Assembly (NCBI GenBank): GCA_037176705.1
Contig: CM073891.1
Span: 95,105,827-95,169,826 of the forward strand
Direction of reading: 5' to 3'
Source of the DNA: Molossus alvarezi
Lineage: Eukaryota; Chordata; Mammalia; Chiroptera; Molossidae
Length of the DNA stretch: 64,000 bases
Below the pieces are notes generated by a model, which saw only the letters and a program-made list of their open reading frames with translations, did no database searches and was not told the DNA's origin. Shown here piece after piece: positions 11,342-22,856 of the stretch (positions are counted from its first letter, which is position 1; the number at the start of each line of letters is the position of its first letter). The position numbers were made by a program, and so were the translations under genes.

Positions 11342-13853
11342 ACCCATCCCACTTGTGCCCTAAATGTGCACATACAGATTTTCAACTATCTTTTGTTTGC
11401 CATCCCATCCCTATGTCTCCATCAGAGGGAATCATTCTCCATTCCTCAGCTCTGCTGCCTTCAACACTGGCTTCATTCTCAGGTGGTAGCAAGAGTTACC
11501 ACCAAAAACTCCAAGCTTCTACCTGCCACTTGGCAACTCCCCAGAAAATGCAACTTCCTCCTAATTGTTCCAGCAAAAGTCCCAGGGCTGACTCTCATTG
11601 GCTTGGCTTAGATCACATGCCTCTTGCTGAACCAATCACTGTGGCCAGGAGGCAGTGGTCAAATAGGAGTCATCCCAGAAACTGGGGAAGGGGTCAATCC
11701 CACTTGAGATAAGAATGGGTAAGGGGTAGTTTCCCAAGGGAAAGAGGGTTTTGTTACAAAAAGAGGGAGGAATGGTTTTTGAGAAGGGAGTGACAACAGA
11801 TGACCCTGCCAGAAATGCTTTTGACCATCTCTGTCCTGGCCTCTCTGATTCCTGATAGCCCTCTAGAGCCTTGTTTCAGTCTGAATTTCTTTCTAGGAGA
11901 GGAAAGGAAACTCATCTTGACCTTTTACTTATTTGTACAAAGAACCAAAACCAGTTTCTACTAGCTCTTAACTTCAATCAGATAGCATCAGATAAAAAAT
12001 GACATTTGTCCTCAGGCTTAGAAGAAAGTGGAGTGATTGTCCTCGGCTCTGAAAACTTCTTCTGATAAGAATGGGGAATTTTTGTTATTGATTATAGTGG
12101 ATGCAGCCTTGATACACAATCATCCAAATTGTCATTGCTTTTGTTGGGGCTATGTTATTGGTCTCTCTGCTCTGTCTCTTTTCCATTGAGAAAACCGGCT
12201 CCTTTTTTCCTCTGTTATAATGGAGCACATGCTGCTGACACTTTGTATTGCGAGGCATAGCTGTTCTGGGTGCTTTTCAATAAGTGTGATGATCATCATG
12301 ACCCCTAATGGGGAATAACACTTTGCTCTCTAGGAAGCACTTTTCCACACGTTCCTATACTTGATCCCCACAATAACCAGGGCAGAAGAGTGTAGTATTA
12401 TATTCATTTCTTTTAGATATGAGAGTATACTCAGAGAGGTTAAGTGGTTGTCTGATAGTCACACAGCTATGTTGCCTTGGGTAGCAGAAAAATATTGGCA
12501 AGTAATAAGCAGACATTTATTCAAGGCTTTATTTAACAAGATAAGGTTTTATTGCTGCAAAACTAATCAGGGCTAATGTCCCAGGAGAGTTAGTTTGTGG
12601 TGTACAAACTACAATAACTCTGAAGGACCAAAACACAAACACAGGATCACAGAGCCACTGACAGCCATGACCAGAGCCCAGCCCAGCATGTCAGCACGTG
12701 GGCTCACCCACGCAGGTCTAAGAGGTGCAGTACCAGCCCGCCCCCTGCAGAGCAGTCTGGGGCTCAGGACAAGCAGCCATACAGGTGGTTCAGCGCTGCG
12801 CAGTAACTCCTCCACCCCTGCCAGCTCCTTCTCTCCTCAAAGGGGCTGGTAACTGGACTACGGATGAGACTGGGGCTTTGCTCACAGAGAGAAAGGGGAC
12901 ACGTTTGGGGAAATCTCAAGCCTGAGTGGAAACTCAGCCTCATATACTGGAGGTTCCCTTCCAAGGACCCACGCCCTCGCCTTTCCCTCTGTGCCTGTCT
13001 TTCATTCTAAAGAGCCTGGTCAGAGAAACAGCGAACTCTTCTTGGTTTCTGTGCCACTTATAAACGGCTCATTACCAAAGAAAAGAAGGGAGCCAGGTGG
13101 CCAGAGGAGACAGGGTCTCCTGTCATGGGCGGAAGAGCCTCTGGGGAACTGGGCAAACTTGTCCTGCCCCTAGAAACCTCCAGCCGATCCTCCCTCATGA
13201 AGACACTCTGCCTGTGTCCTGAACAAAACACAAGGTGACAAGGTAAATGGCACCCTCTACAAAGTGGGTCTGACCCCACCCTTCCAGCCCTGTCCCGGGA
13301 TCTCACTGTGGAGGTCCCCACAGCTCAGCAGGACAGACTGACTGGAGGGGAAGTGACCCAGCCCCAGAGCACTCTGGGAAACCTGCTTTGTGTTGGCCCC
13401 AGACCGCTCACTGGGGTTTTAGGAGATGAGAGCACCTTCCCAGCAGTGACTGGGGTGACAGGGACAGGGCTTGTCGAAGCCTGCATGGGCCAGAGGAAAA
13501 GAGACCCAGTCATTTCTCTCCGCCCTCCCCAGCCTGGGCGAAGGCTTTCCTGGATGATCAGGTTGCGTGTTGCTGGGAGGCTTCTACTCTAGAAGGTGCT
13601 GCCAGGTGGCAGAGAAAAATAGCAGATGCCAGAAACGCGTCCATCTGAAATCACTCCTTCTCCCAGTTAGCATATCTGCAGTCACCCACCTCTCGTACAT
13701 GGAAAAAGAACGCCAGGAGTAATCAAATGACATCATGCTGGGAACTCAGTGCAGCCCAGCACCAATCTGTTTGAAAAGCCCCATGCAGAAAGGTACAAAT
13801 CCAGTTTGTCTTGTCTAGGTGGAAAATGAGTTTTAAATACAGTATGCTGAATC
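10682..13853. other. Intergenic, mostly single-copy
   Basis: No gene is recognised. There is a (GA)n run at 11290-11337 and a decayed MIR-like piece near 12380-12475 (CAGAGAGGTTAAGTGGTTGT, TCACACAGCT). The short open frames look like chance. Confidence 0.5.
11290..11337. repeat. (GA)n microsatellite
   Basis: About 24 uninterrupted GA units. Confidence 0.95.
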
Positions 13854-13868
13854 AAAAATATCTTATGG

Positions 13869-14071
13869 CCCAGCCCGTGTGGCTCAGTGGTTGAGCAGTG
13901 ACCCATGCACCAAGAGGTCACCAGTTCAACTCCCGGTCAGGGCACATGCCCAGGTTGTGGGCCCGCTCCCCAGTTGGGGGCATGTAGGAGGTGGTCAGTG
14001 GATGTTCTCATTGATGTTTCTATCTTTCTCTCCCTCTCCCTGCCTGTCTCTCTAAAAATCAATAAAGAGAA
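13869..14071 (+). mobile_element. VES SINE, second head type; first of a stacked pair
   Basis: Head CCCAGCCCGTGTGGCTCAGT with the GACCCATGCACCAAGAGGTC block that marks the second common head type in this window. The left target copy AAAAATATCTTATGG is at 13854-13868, and the right copy (one mismatch) is at 14072-14086, where the next SINE begins. Confidence 0.9.
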
Positions 14072-14086
14072 AAAAATATCCTATGG

Positions 14087-14333
14087 CCCTGGCTGGTTTG
14101 GCTCAACAGTTAAGGCGTCGGCCCTTGGACCGAGGGTCTTGGGTTTGATTCCTGGTCAAGGGCATGTACTTGGGTTGCAGGTTCGATCCCCGATTCTGAT
14201 CAGGGTCATGTGGGAGGCAACCAGTTGATGTGTCTCTCCCACATCAATGTCTCTCTCCCTTCCACCCTTCCACTCTATCAAAAAAAAAAAAAAATCAATG
14301 GAAAAATATCCTTGAGTGAGGATTAACAAAAAG
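14087..14333 (+). mobile_element. VES SINE; second of a stacked pair
   Basis: Head CCCTGGCTGGTTTGGCTCAA. It begins directly after the right target copy of the previous element and is followed by a third copy, AAAATATCTTATG, at 14334-14346. Confidence 0.9.
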
Positions 14334-14349
14334 AAAATATCTTATGTAC

Positions 14350-17130
14350 CAAACTTAGTTATCTAGAAAAATGTCTTGGAGATAAAATTATCCTGAAAAT
14401 TTTAAGTATTCAGGTTGCCAAAGAACTGGGAATTTATGCTGTAATCGGAGCATATGGAAAGTTCACACTGGACACTCACATGCCCCAGACTGGGCCCCGA
14501 GAACAGGGTGACTCACACAGAACCCTGGTTCCTCAGGGCCAGCCCGGCAGCTTCCCTCAGCAACACCTCCTGTCTGTTCACAGGATCTGTGACTTCAACG
14601 GCTTCCTGCTGGGCTGCGTTGCCAAGGCCTGAAGAACTCAGATCTGCCCTATGGAGCAAACCTGGCCAGGCAAGATGGTAGGAGAGGACTGGAGAGAGAA
14701 AAAGGGGTCCAGTTTCCGCTGGTTTCCCAAGCCTGAGACACTGATGTCATTTAAAAGCCAGTTTATAAACCCTGGAGGGCACTGGTTGTTCTTGTCCAAG
14801 AGCTGGGGGAGTGGAAAGCTCCAGGCACTGGAAGTCAGGAGATCTGAGTTCTAATCCTAATTCTACCAGTAACTGGCTAGGGCCAAGGGTCTTGGATAAG
14901 TCTCTTCCCCATCTCTAGTCTTCAGTTAATAAAACAAAGAGTTAGGTTTAAATGACATAAAGGGTCTCTTTCAATTCCATGACTAAGATTTTTTTCTTTT
15001 TGCTTTCTCTTTTTTTCAAGAGTCTGTAGAGCATTGTCAGAGCACCTTTCAGATCAGTCTGCATGAGTTTGAATCCCAGGTCAGCTGCTTTCGAAGTGAC
15101 TTTGAGCAAGTAACTTAAACTCTCTGTGCTTCCACATTCACTTCTGTAAAATGGAGATAACAGTATCTACCCGATTACTTTGCAAAGAGGTTAACAAGGG
15201 TTTTGAGTAGCTCCTAGCACATAGCTATTATTTACTGAGTAATTACTATATACCAGGCTCTGTACTAGGCGTAGTAATACAGAAATGAGCCAGAAGGCCA
15301 TGGTGGTTGCTCTCCAGAATGACGTTGTCTCCTAGAAAAATGTTGCTCAGGAAGCCCCTCTCTTATGTCTCTAAGAGTGTGGTGACTCCTGGCATTCTGC
15401 CTTGGGCATGAGGTTGGGCACAGAGCAAGCCCCCCTGCAGGTCACTGAAGCATACACCAAGTTGCCTGACATCTCCATTTTTTTTCCCTTCCCTGCTTCT
15501 TTATTGCTTTTCTACTCCTGATTCCACTTGAAATCTAACTTCAAAACTAATAGAAATAAAATCTCCTGCAAAAGAGCCTTTCCTTCTCCTCCCTCACCCC
15601 TTTCTCTCTAGTTTGCTCTCCAGTCTCCACTCGTTCGTATTGCATCACTTGGTCTCACAGGCCTGCTCCACTTGCCCCGTTTGGGGAGCTTAGAGATCCC
15701 TCAGTGCCTCTCTGCCCTCCTTAGAACACACTCTGGCCTCGCTCTTCCTAGAACCTGACCCAGCCAGAGTCTCCTTGGTTAGTGAGGACATTGGCTGCGG
15801 GAACATTCAGCTTTGTTTTCCCAGGGGGTGGGGGGGTGGGGGGAGAGAAATTGCTCAGCTCTTGCACAGTCAGCAGGGAAGGTAACCGATTAATCTGGGC
15901 ACTGTCAAATGCAGATGTGTCCCCAGCCCAGGAGAAAGGCAAGCAGCTGCTGTCTCAGGGGCCAGCTGCAGCCCGCCAAGGGGCCCTGGGAGAAGAAGGA
16001 GGCCCTGGCCCAGAAAAAGCAGCCCCAGGGGGTCCTATGCAGCATCTTGGAGGTCCAGAGCCACCCTGCCCAGTGCTGCCAGCCGGGAGAGCTGGTTGAT
16101 GGATGCCTTTAATAGACATGTTGGGGAGCTGGCAGGCCAAGTGTTTACATCCAATGCACATTGGCTTTTTAAGGACTCCCCAAATCCTTTGCTGGAGCCT
16201 AGATTATGAAAAACATTTCTAGAGGAATCTTGTGGTCTTTTTTATCAATAGCCTCAATCTTCTGCTGCCAGGGGCTTGGAGGATTGGGGGAGGGCAGCAA
16301 GTTCTGGGGCAGGCCAATTAAATTCCGGCATGTGAGGAGCTTTGGTGGAGATAGCTGTTTGGCAAACATTTCTTGAGTGCCTACTCTGTGCCAGGCGCTG
16401 TCCTAGGCCCAGGAGAAACAAAAGCCGTTAGGAGAAACTAGAGGAGCTCATAGACCAGTGGGCAAACTGTTGCGCAGAGGGGAGAGGAGGCCCCCAGAGC
16501 TGTGGGAAATACACAAAGGTGATCTTTGGGGTCCTGGTGCCCCTACCATGCCCCCCTCCCCCACTCCCTCACCTCTGCAGGTGCCAGAATCCTTTTACAG
16601 TCCTAGTGTCCTAGTGACTAATGAAGGGTTCCTTCTAGCATGATTTTTTTAAAGAGGAACATTGTGAAGCTTCCACAAACCCTCCAGTAGTAAAGAGGGT
16701 TGGGGACTACAATGGCAAAGTTTCAGGAATTCTAACAGATTTGGGGAGGAAGAGGAATGAGGGGGCGGGTCTCAATAAATCACAGCTGGCCAGAGTCAGG
16801 GTATGTGGGCCCATGCCCTGTCACTCTAGCTGGATGAGCTGGGCAAGTCACCAAAGCTCTCCGGTCTACCTCTCAGAGTCTCTGTGCTGTTTAGATGACA
16901 CAATGGACAGGCTAGAAAAGGGGAAGTGCAGAACCTGGGCACCTCTGGCAGGTCCCACGTGCGGGGGCCTTTCTGTTCTCGTCCATGGTGGCGATCGCCC
17001 CCTTCTCACATACCGATGTGAGCGTGCTGTTGACATGTGGAGCACTGTTCACACTCCTTTGTATGGAAATCGCTGTTGAAATAATACAGTGTCCAGTGAC
17101 GGTGAACGGCAGAGAAAGGGCCCTTATCCT
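14350..17130. other. Intergenic with MIR and L2 remnants
   Basis: No gene is recognised. MIR-like remnants lie at about 14830-14965 and 15030-15235 (TTTGAATCCCAGGTCAGCTG, CTTCTGTAAAATGGAGATAA). L2-like words lie at about 15240-15290 and 16365-16420 (GTGCCTACTCTGTGCCAGGC). G-rich patches at 15825-15846 are unexplained. Confidence 0.5.
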
Positions 17131-17131
17131 G

Positions 17132-17133
<2 letters not shown>

Positions 17134-17165
<32 letters not shown>
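17134..17165. repeat. (TG)n microsatellite
   Basis: About 16 uninterrupted TG units. Confidence 0.95.
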
Positions 17166-17167
<2 letters not shown>

Positions 17168-17404
17168 GGAGGTCTTTTGTGACTGCCACATTTCATGACC
17201 CGGAGTCAGAAGAGCCAAGTGTCTGAAAAGGCAGCTTGAAGACCATCTAATCAGGCTAGTCGGGAACCAGGTATCCCTGGGACCTGGGCAGGGGACACTG
17301 TGGGTCTCTGATGCCTGGCTACCAATCCTTTAAGATGATTTAGCCACGATGTGTTCCCAGTGCCTGTTGGCTGACTACCAAACACCGCCATCCTCCCCTC
17401 TCCA

Positions 17405-17750
17405 AATATGGCCAAGATGCTGCGTCCGGACACCATCCCTCGCGCCATCCCCCGATTCTCGCCGCCAGGAGGCACTTGGCTTAGGAGTCCCCGCCTCGAC
17501 CTCCACGCCCCGCGCGCCTCTGTGCGGCCCCGCTCTGCCTCTGGACTCCCACGCCCGGGAGGAAGGGCTGGGCAGGAGGCGAGGTCCGAGGCTCCGAGTG
17601 CCGCTGGGCTGGGGAGAGCAGCCCTGCGCGAGGTTAACAAGGCCCCACAGGGATGGCGGACACCGATTCTAGTCCTGCCGCTGGGTGGCCCTGGACAGAC
17701 GCGTCCACGGCTCTGGGCCTGTTTCCTCATCTGAAAGATCCGCGTGCTGG
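17405..17750. promoter_or_regulatory. CpG-dense cluster I (orphan CpG island candidate)
   Basis: I count roughly 30 CpG dinucleotides in about 320 bases of otherwise CpG-poor DNA, with runs such as CACGCCCCGCGCGCCTC. Its right end (about 17660-17750) includes a MIR-like piece (TTTCCTCATCTGAAAGATCC) that has kept its CpGs. No coding exon or first exon is recognised, so promoter function is inference from composition only. Confidence 0.5.
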
Positions 17751-18154
17751 ACTTAATTTCTTAGGTCGATTCCAGATTTCCTATTCCGTGATTCCGTGAA
17801 GAAATGTTTCAGGGGGGAGGGCACCCCGTCAAATCACCCAGCAGCCACAATAACTGCCCCTGAGCCAACACAACACATTTTGAAAACAAGTTTTATTTCG
17901 TGTGCCAACTCGGGTCTGGGGGTAGTGGTGGAGTGCTGCGTTGGGAAGGAATCTGAAGCCTCACCTGGTCCATCAGGAGACAGGGTGGTTTGGGGTTAAA
18001 CCCAGGAAGGGGATTCTCAAGAGGATCGAATAGAATTTGAGGAGGCAGCTCACCCGCAAATCCTCATAAAACCGCGGTTTCTCTTCCTTTAGTCCTGGGG
18101 AGGATTTATCTTTTCAGATATGCCTTTGCAACCCGGCCCCCCTACTCTTCACGG

Positions 18155-18312
18155 AGCCCCCACCCTGTGCCCTTTTATCGGGACCAAGGCGGGAGCGGTC
18201 CCGGAGGGCGCGGGTCTCCCGATTCCGGTCCGGTCCCCGGGAGGCGCGTTTACCGCGCCCCCGACCCGCCTGCCCCAGCCGCGCGCTAACTCGCTGGTCA
18301 GGGGAGAGAGTT
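18155..18312. promoter_or_regulatory. CpG-dense cluster II (orphan CpG island candidate)
   Basis: About 20 CpGs in 150 bases, for example GGAGGGCGCGGGTC and CCAGCCGCGCGCTAAC. It lies 400 bases from cluster I and is followed by a pyrimidine-rich stretch. Open frames crossing it are Pro/Arg-rich and look compositional. It could be the promoter of an unannotated RNA or a distal element of LEP; the sequence alone does not decide. Confidence 0.45.
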
Positions 18313-20589
18313 TCACGCACTCAGCAAATTTCCCTGTATTGTTGCTTTTGTCTGTTGGCTTTCCACCAGCAGCCTCTTCCCCCTCCCCCAACGCCACCCC
18401 CTCCTCCTTCTCTTTTTCTTTCTTCCTTGAGTCAGCAATGCCAAGCCCCGTGAAGCAGACAGAGCGAAAGGGGAGAGATGGGGAGAGACGTGCCCCGAGT
18501 GCCCCCAGGTCCCTTCGCCTCGTGGCTGTGACCCCGGGGGCGCCCTGCCGCCTACCTGCCTGTGGCTCCCTGCCTCACAAAGGCTCCTTTCTCTCCAGCT
18601 CGTGCTCCCCGCCCCCCAAGATTTTGAACTCTTTGATAAGTACTGTATATTTAACTTATTTCATCGTCACTACAATTCTGTGAGTAGGTACTATCACAAT
18701 CCTACACTATTACTGTCAGCGGCCAAATCGAGCAATAGTAATAAAATAATAATCAAGGTATAGCGAACCAGTAATTTCTCATGCAAGCATTACGATTTGA
18801 AGGACTATTTGGAAGGTCTCTCTCTGCCCACGAAATTACTATTCTACATTCAGGTCTAAAAATCTACCAGTTTAATTATTTAGGGTAAGTATGTCCCAAG
18901 CAACATTTGAGATATACTCACACTAAAAATTTATCTGTTGTTTATCTGGAACATACTTATACTAAAACATGATCTGTTGTATAGATGACATTCAACTGGG
19001 CGCCTTGTGTTTTTATTTGCTAAATCTGGCAATCCAGCCTGTGAGCCCTGCACTGAGGCTGTGGAGGGGTCTCATCTAGTAGGAAGGTCCTCTCCAGGCA
19101 CAGCCACAGAACCTTCAGCTGTGGAGACCCCAGGTGGCCCGTTTCTGCTCCATTCTACTCAGTACACTCAGAATCTCTTGCGTCCCCTCCCCCAGTGCTG
19201 CAGCCTGTTCCCCACTTAGGAGCCCCCTGCCCCACCTCTGCCCAGGTTACTACCTCCCCCAGGACCAGCCATCCAGGATGCTGCAAAGGGACACGTATGG
19301 GAGCCGAGTGAGCCAGTCCCTCCAGCTGGATTTTATGGAGCTTGAGCTTCTTCCCAAGGCTCCTGTTCTTGCCCCACCAGGGAGATAAGGAGTCCTGCCT
19401 CCTAGCCAACATGGGGCGGGGGCGGGGAGTAGGGCTGGGAGAGCAGTGAAAAGGACTCAGGAGATTGGAGGCTGATCCCGCCTCCAGCTGGATACTGCTC
19501 CCTTGTGTTCAGACAACTCCAAACGTTAACAGACTCCATTTCCTCGCCTCTGAAACAGGGATATTAATACCCAGCTCACCCCAGAGCCATGAGACTTAGA
19601 GGGAAGAAGGTAAATGCCTCAAGAATGAATAATGGACAATACCTGCTGATCGACATTCCTATCTGCCCTCCAGTTTGGGGGCTGCTTGGGCAGCATGGAC
19701 ACCTTTGTTACAAATATCCCCAGTGCATTTTGATAGAGCCTTAGATGCCAATGATCAAGGTGCAAAGGGGCCACAGAACTGAACCTTCCGGAAACAAGGC
19801 CCTGGGCTGTACTTTCGGACCCCTTGCTGACTCAGAGGGCAGATGCCTCAGCCTGTAGGGAAGACCTTGGGGTTGGCAACATCCCCAAACATCCCCAAGG
19901 TGACAACTTGCCTTTTGGGCAGAGGACTCAGGAGTCCTTAGCCCCACCTCTAGGGTTCTATCCTCTCCTCCGTGGGCCCCAACACAGCTCTCTCTTGGGG
20001 CAGAGCTCCCTCCTGGGTCACAGCCATGAGGCCCCATAGTGCCAGTGTGGACAGGAAGGACAGAAACCGTGCAGTGTGCCAAGCCCTGGGTAGAACCTCA
20101 CCCTGGCACTGTAGCCCCAAAGGAGGATCAGGGTGCTTTTAGCTGAAAATCCCAAAGCTGAGGCCTGTCCCCCTTCCTGCATTCACCGGACACACACTGG
20201 GCACTTTTTCCCCAGCACTACGGATGGGGACACAAGGACAAAGGCAGCCAGGCTGGCCTTCAGGAGTTTAGAGCTGGTCCTTCACACTTGCCTTTCCTGA
20301 CCGCCTCTCCACAAAACCCCTCTGGGCTGGCAGTGTCCACTCCACTGTCCCAGATTCCCCAAGATAGAGGGTCTTGTCCAAACCCTTCCCTGCACACCCC
20401 TAATTCCACCCTGATGTCAGAGAGGGGAAGGGGAAAGAATAAGAGGCTTCAGGTTGAGCGTCGGGCTGTCTGTGCTGAATTACCAGGGGACTTTGCCAAT
20501 GATCCAATAGGTCTGGCTTGACTTTTTTCATGTAGCACTGTTCATTGAGGGCTTTTACATGCCCGGCCCCAGGGATACAGGAGCAAACA
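18313..20589. other. Intergenic, no recognised gene
   Basis: There are weak old-repeat words near 18635-18720 (ACTTATTTCATCGTCACTAC) and 20205-20285 (L2-like). Otherwise I see nothing I can name. Confidence 0.45.
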
Positions 20590-20604
20590 GGACAATGGGT
20601 TCTT

Positions 20605-20829
20605 TTTTTATCCTCACCTGAGGACATTTTTTCATTTTTTGTTCAGATAGAGTGGGAGGGAGAGAGAGGAAGAGAGAGAGAGAGAGAAATATCGACGTGA
20701 AAGGGACACATCGAGTGGCTGCCACCCACACAACCCAACCGGGCCGGGGACACGCCTTAGCGGGAACTGAACCCGGGTCTCTCTGAACCGAAGGCCGACG
20801 CTCTAACCGCTGAGCAAACTGGCCAGGGC
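20605..20829 (-). mobile_element. VES SINE, complete, with target duplication
   Basis: Reverse-oriented VES running from ATCCTCACCTGAGGACATTT to TGGCCAGGGC. It is flanked by the perfect 15-bp repeat GGACAATGGGTTCTT at 20590-20604 and 20830-20844. Confidence 0.95.
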
Positions 20830-21177
20830 GGACAATGGGTTCTTGACCTGATGGAGCTTACAGTCTAGCAGGAGAACAAAGTAGATAAGTAATAACAATC
20901 CAATAATAACAAATGAGATAATAATAGCTGCATGAATAATAACAATTAGATTAGTAAACCAATATGATGATGTTTATACTGGGAGAAGTAAAATTGCTGT
21001 GGCATGAAGTGGGGTCCCAGCCAAACCTTGGAATCAGGGGTCTGGATCAGAAAAGGCTCCCCAAGGAAGAGGTGAGCTGAGATCTGAGGGCTGAGTAGGG
21101 GTTCTCCAGGGGAAGGGTCATGGGATAGCTGGGAGATAGAATAACTGTTTTTGGTGTTCCCAGGGCAAGAGAAAGGT

Positions 21178-21495
21178 TCTGGAACCCTGAAAACATTATG
21201 CTAAGTGAAAAAAATTGTCAGACACAAAAAGCCACACCTTGCGTGATTCCATTTATATAAAATGTTCAGAATGGATACATTTACAGAGAAAGTAGATTAG
21301 TGGTTGCCAGGGGAGGGAGGGGGGAGTGAGGAGTGACTGCTAAGGGGTTCGGGTTTCTTTTGGGGAGGCTGGTAAAAATGTTGTAGAATTAGGCAGTGGC
21401 AATGGTTGCACAACCTTGTGAATATACTAAAAAATACTGTTTTACACTTTAAAATGGCGAATTGTATGGTATGTGAATTCTATCTCAATTTTAAA
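21178..21495 (+). mobile_element. L1 3' end fragment
   Basis: CATTATGCTAAGTGAAAAAA, AGATTAGTGGTTGCCAGGGG and TTTTACACTTTAAAATGGCG occur in the order found in the 3' untranslated region of older mammalian L1 elements. It is 5'-truncated. Confidence 0.75.
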
Positions 21496-22213
21496 ATGGG
21501 GCTGGGGTACTAGGGCACACTGAACAAGACAGGAAGCATAGTGGACAGAGCGCGGGAGTTGCTGGATGCAAAGGCGGGGATGAGAAGAAGGAGTCGAGGT
21601 GACTGAGGCCAATGGCACTGAAGGAGACTCTCGTGTAAAGTTGGACAGTTTTTTGGGGCCATCATTTCATGATATTCAATGTCTCTATTTTAATCAAAAG
21701 GCTAAAGGGCTTGGTTGAGAATCTAAATTACCCCAGGGACCAGGCTAAATTCCTGCCCTTGCAATTCTTAAATTGTCATGAAAGTTTGAAATTTTCAGAC
21801 ACTTCAGAGTGCATCCCAAATTATAGGACAAAGGGAAACCAAGACAACGAAGAGCGGCCGGACTGCTCACTGGGACCAGCCCTGCTAGCAGCAGCCACAG
21901 TTCCTAGACCTGAGGGGCTGCTTACCGGGCTAATCGGAGGCAGGAAACTTTAAAAGCAAAGGGGGTGCCAACCAGAAGGTAGGGGGCAGGACAGATCTCA
22001 ACTAGACAAGTCTGATTCCTTTAAGGACCCAAACAGGGACTCAGGGAAACCCCTGCTCAAGAGCTGGGAGTAAATGGTTGGTGGGAAGTTCTCTCAAGTT
22101 ACAAAACCTCGGTCTTACTCAAATATGAGTTTGTGGTACCCAGCCCATTGTCTTGCATATAGTAGGTTATTAGGTACTCACGAAATGTTTGTAGAATTAA
22201 ATGGAATTTGTTT
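21496..22213. other. Intergenic, single-copy
   Basis: Nothing recognised; no gene supported. Confidence 0.4.
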
Positions 22214-22229
22214 AAAAAGAGAGAGAAAG

Positions 22230-22438
22230 CCTGACTGGTGTGGCTCAGTGGCTGAGCGTTGACCCATGCACCAAGAAGTCACTGGTTTGATTCCTGGTCA
22301 GGGCACATGTCCAGGTTGTGGGCCAAATCCCCAGTGGGGGGCATGCAGGAGGCGGCCAATCGGTCTCTCTCATCAATGTTTCTATTTCTCTCCCCCTTTC
22401 CCTTCCTTCTCTCTAAAAATCAATAAATAAAATAAAAT
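22230..22438 (+). mobile_element. VES SINE, second head type; first of a triple stack
   Basis: Head CCTGACTGGTGTGGCTCAGT and the GACCCATGCACCAAGAAGTC block. Preceded by AAAAAGAGAGAGAAAG at 22214-22229 and followed by the same 16 bases at 22439-22454. Confidence 0.9.
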
Positions 22439-22454
22439 AAAAAGAGAGAGAAAG

Positions 22455-22673
22455 TGCCCTGTCTGGTTGCTCAGTGGTTAGAGCATCAGCCCGCAGACCC
22501 ATGAGTCGTGGGTTCGATTCTTGTCAAGGGCACGTACCTCAGTTGCAGTTTGTCCCTGGTCAGGGTCATGTAGGAGGCAACCAATCGATGTGTCTCTCTC
22601 ACATCGATGTTTCTCTCTCCCTCTCTCCCTCTCTATCTGAAGATAAATAGAAAAATATCCTCAGGTGAGGATT
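22455..22673 (+). mobile_element. VES SINE; second of a triple stack
   Basis: Head TGCCCTGTCTGGTTGCTCAG, ending TCCTCAGGTGAGGATT. It is followed by a shortened copy of the target, AAAAAGAGAGAG, at 22674-22685. Confidence 0.9.
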
Positions 22674-22685
22674 AAAAAGAGAGAG

Positions 22686-22842
22686 CATTGTCCAGTGCAC
22701 TGAAGAATGGCGGGTTCAATCCTGGTCCGGGCACATGCCCAGGTTTTGGGTTCAATTCAGGTCAGAGCGTGTGTGGGAGGCAACTGATCAGTGTTTCTCT
22801 CCCACATTGATGTCTCTCTCTCTCAAAATCAATTAAATAAAT
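22686..22842 (+). mobile_element. VES-type SINE, 5'-damaged; third of a triple stack
   Basis: The usual head is replaced by CATTGTCCAGTGCACTGAAG, but the GGGCACATGCCCAGGTTTTG block and CTCTCAAAATCAATTAAATA tail identify it. A fourth target copy, AAAAAGAGAGAAAG, follows at 22843-22856. Confidence 0.75.
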
Positions 22843-22856
22843 AAAAAGAGAGAAAG

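Noticed and set aside
17251..17730. A 159-codon - strand frame and overlapping + strand frames in CpG cluster I as genes
   Set aside because: Several frames are open together on both strands, as expected from stop-poor GC-rich DNA. Residue content follows base composition, and no motif or splice context is seen.
18120..18683. A 187-codon + strand frame over CpG cluster II
   Set aside because: Pro/Ser/Arg-rich, compositional, ending in AT-rich DNA; no family resemblance.
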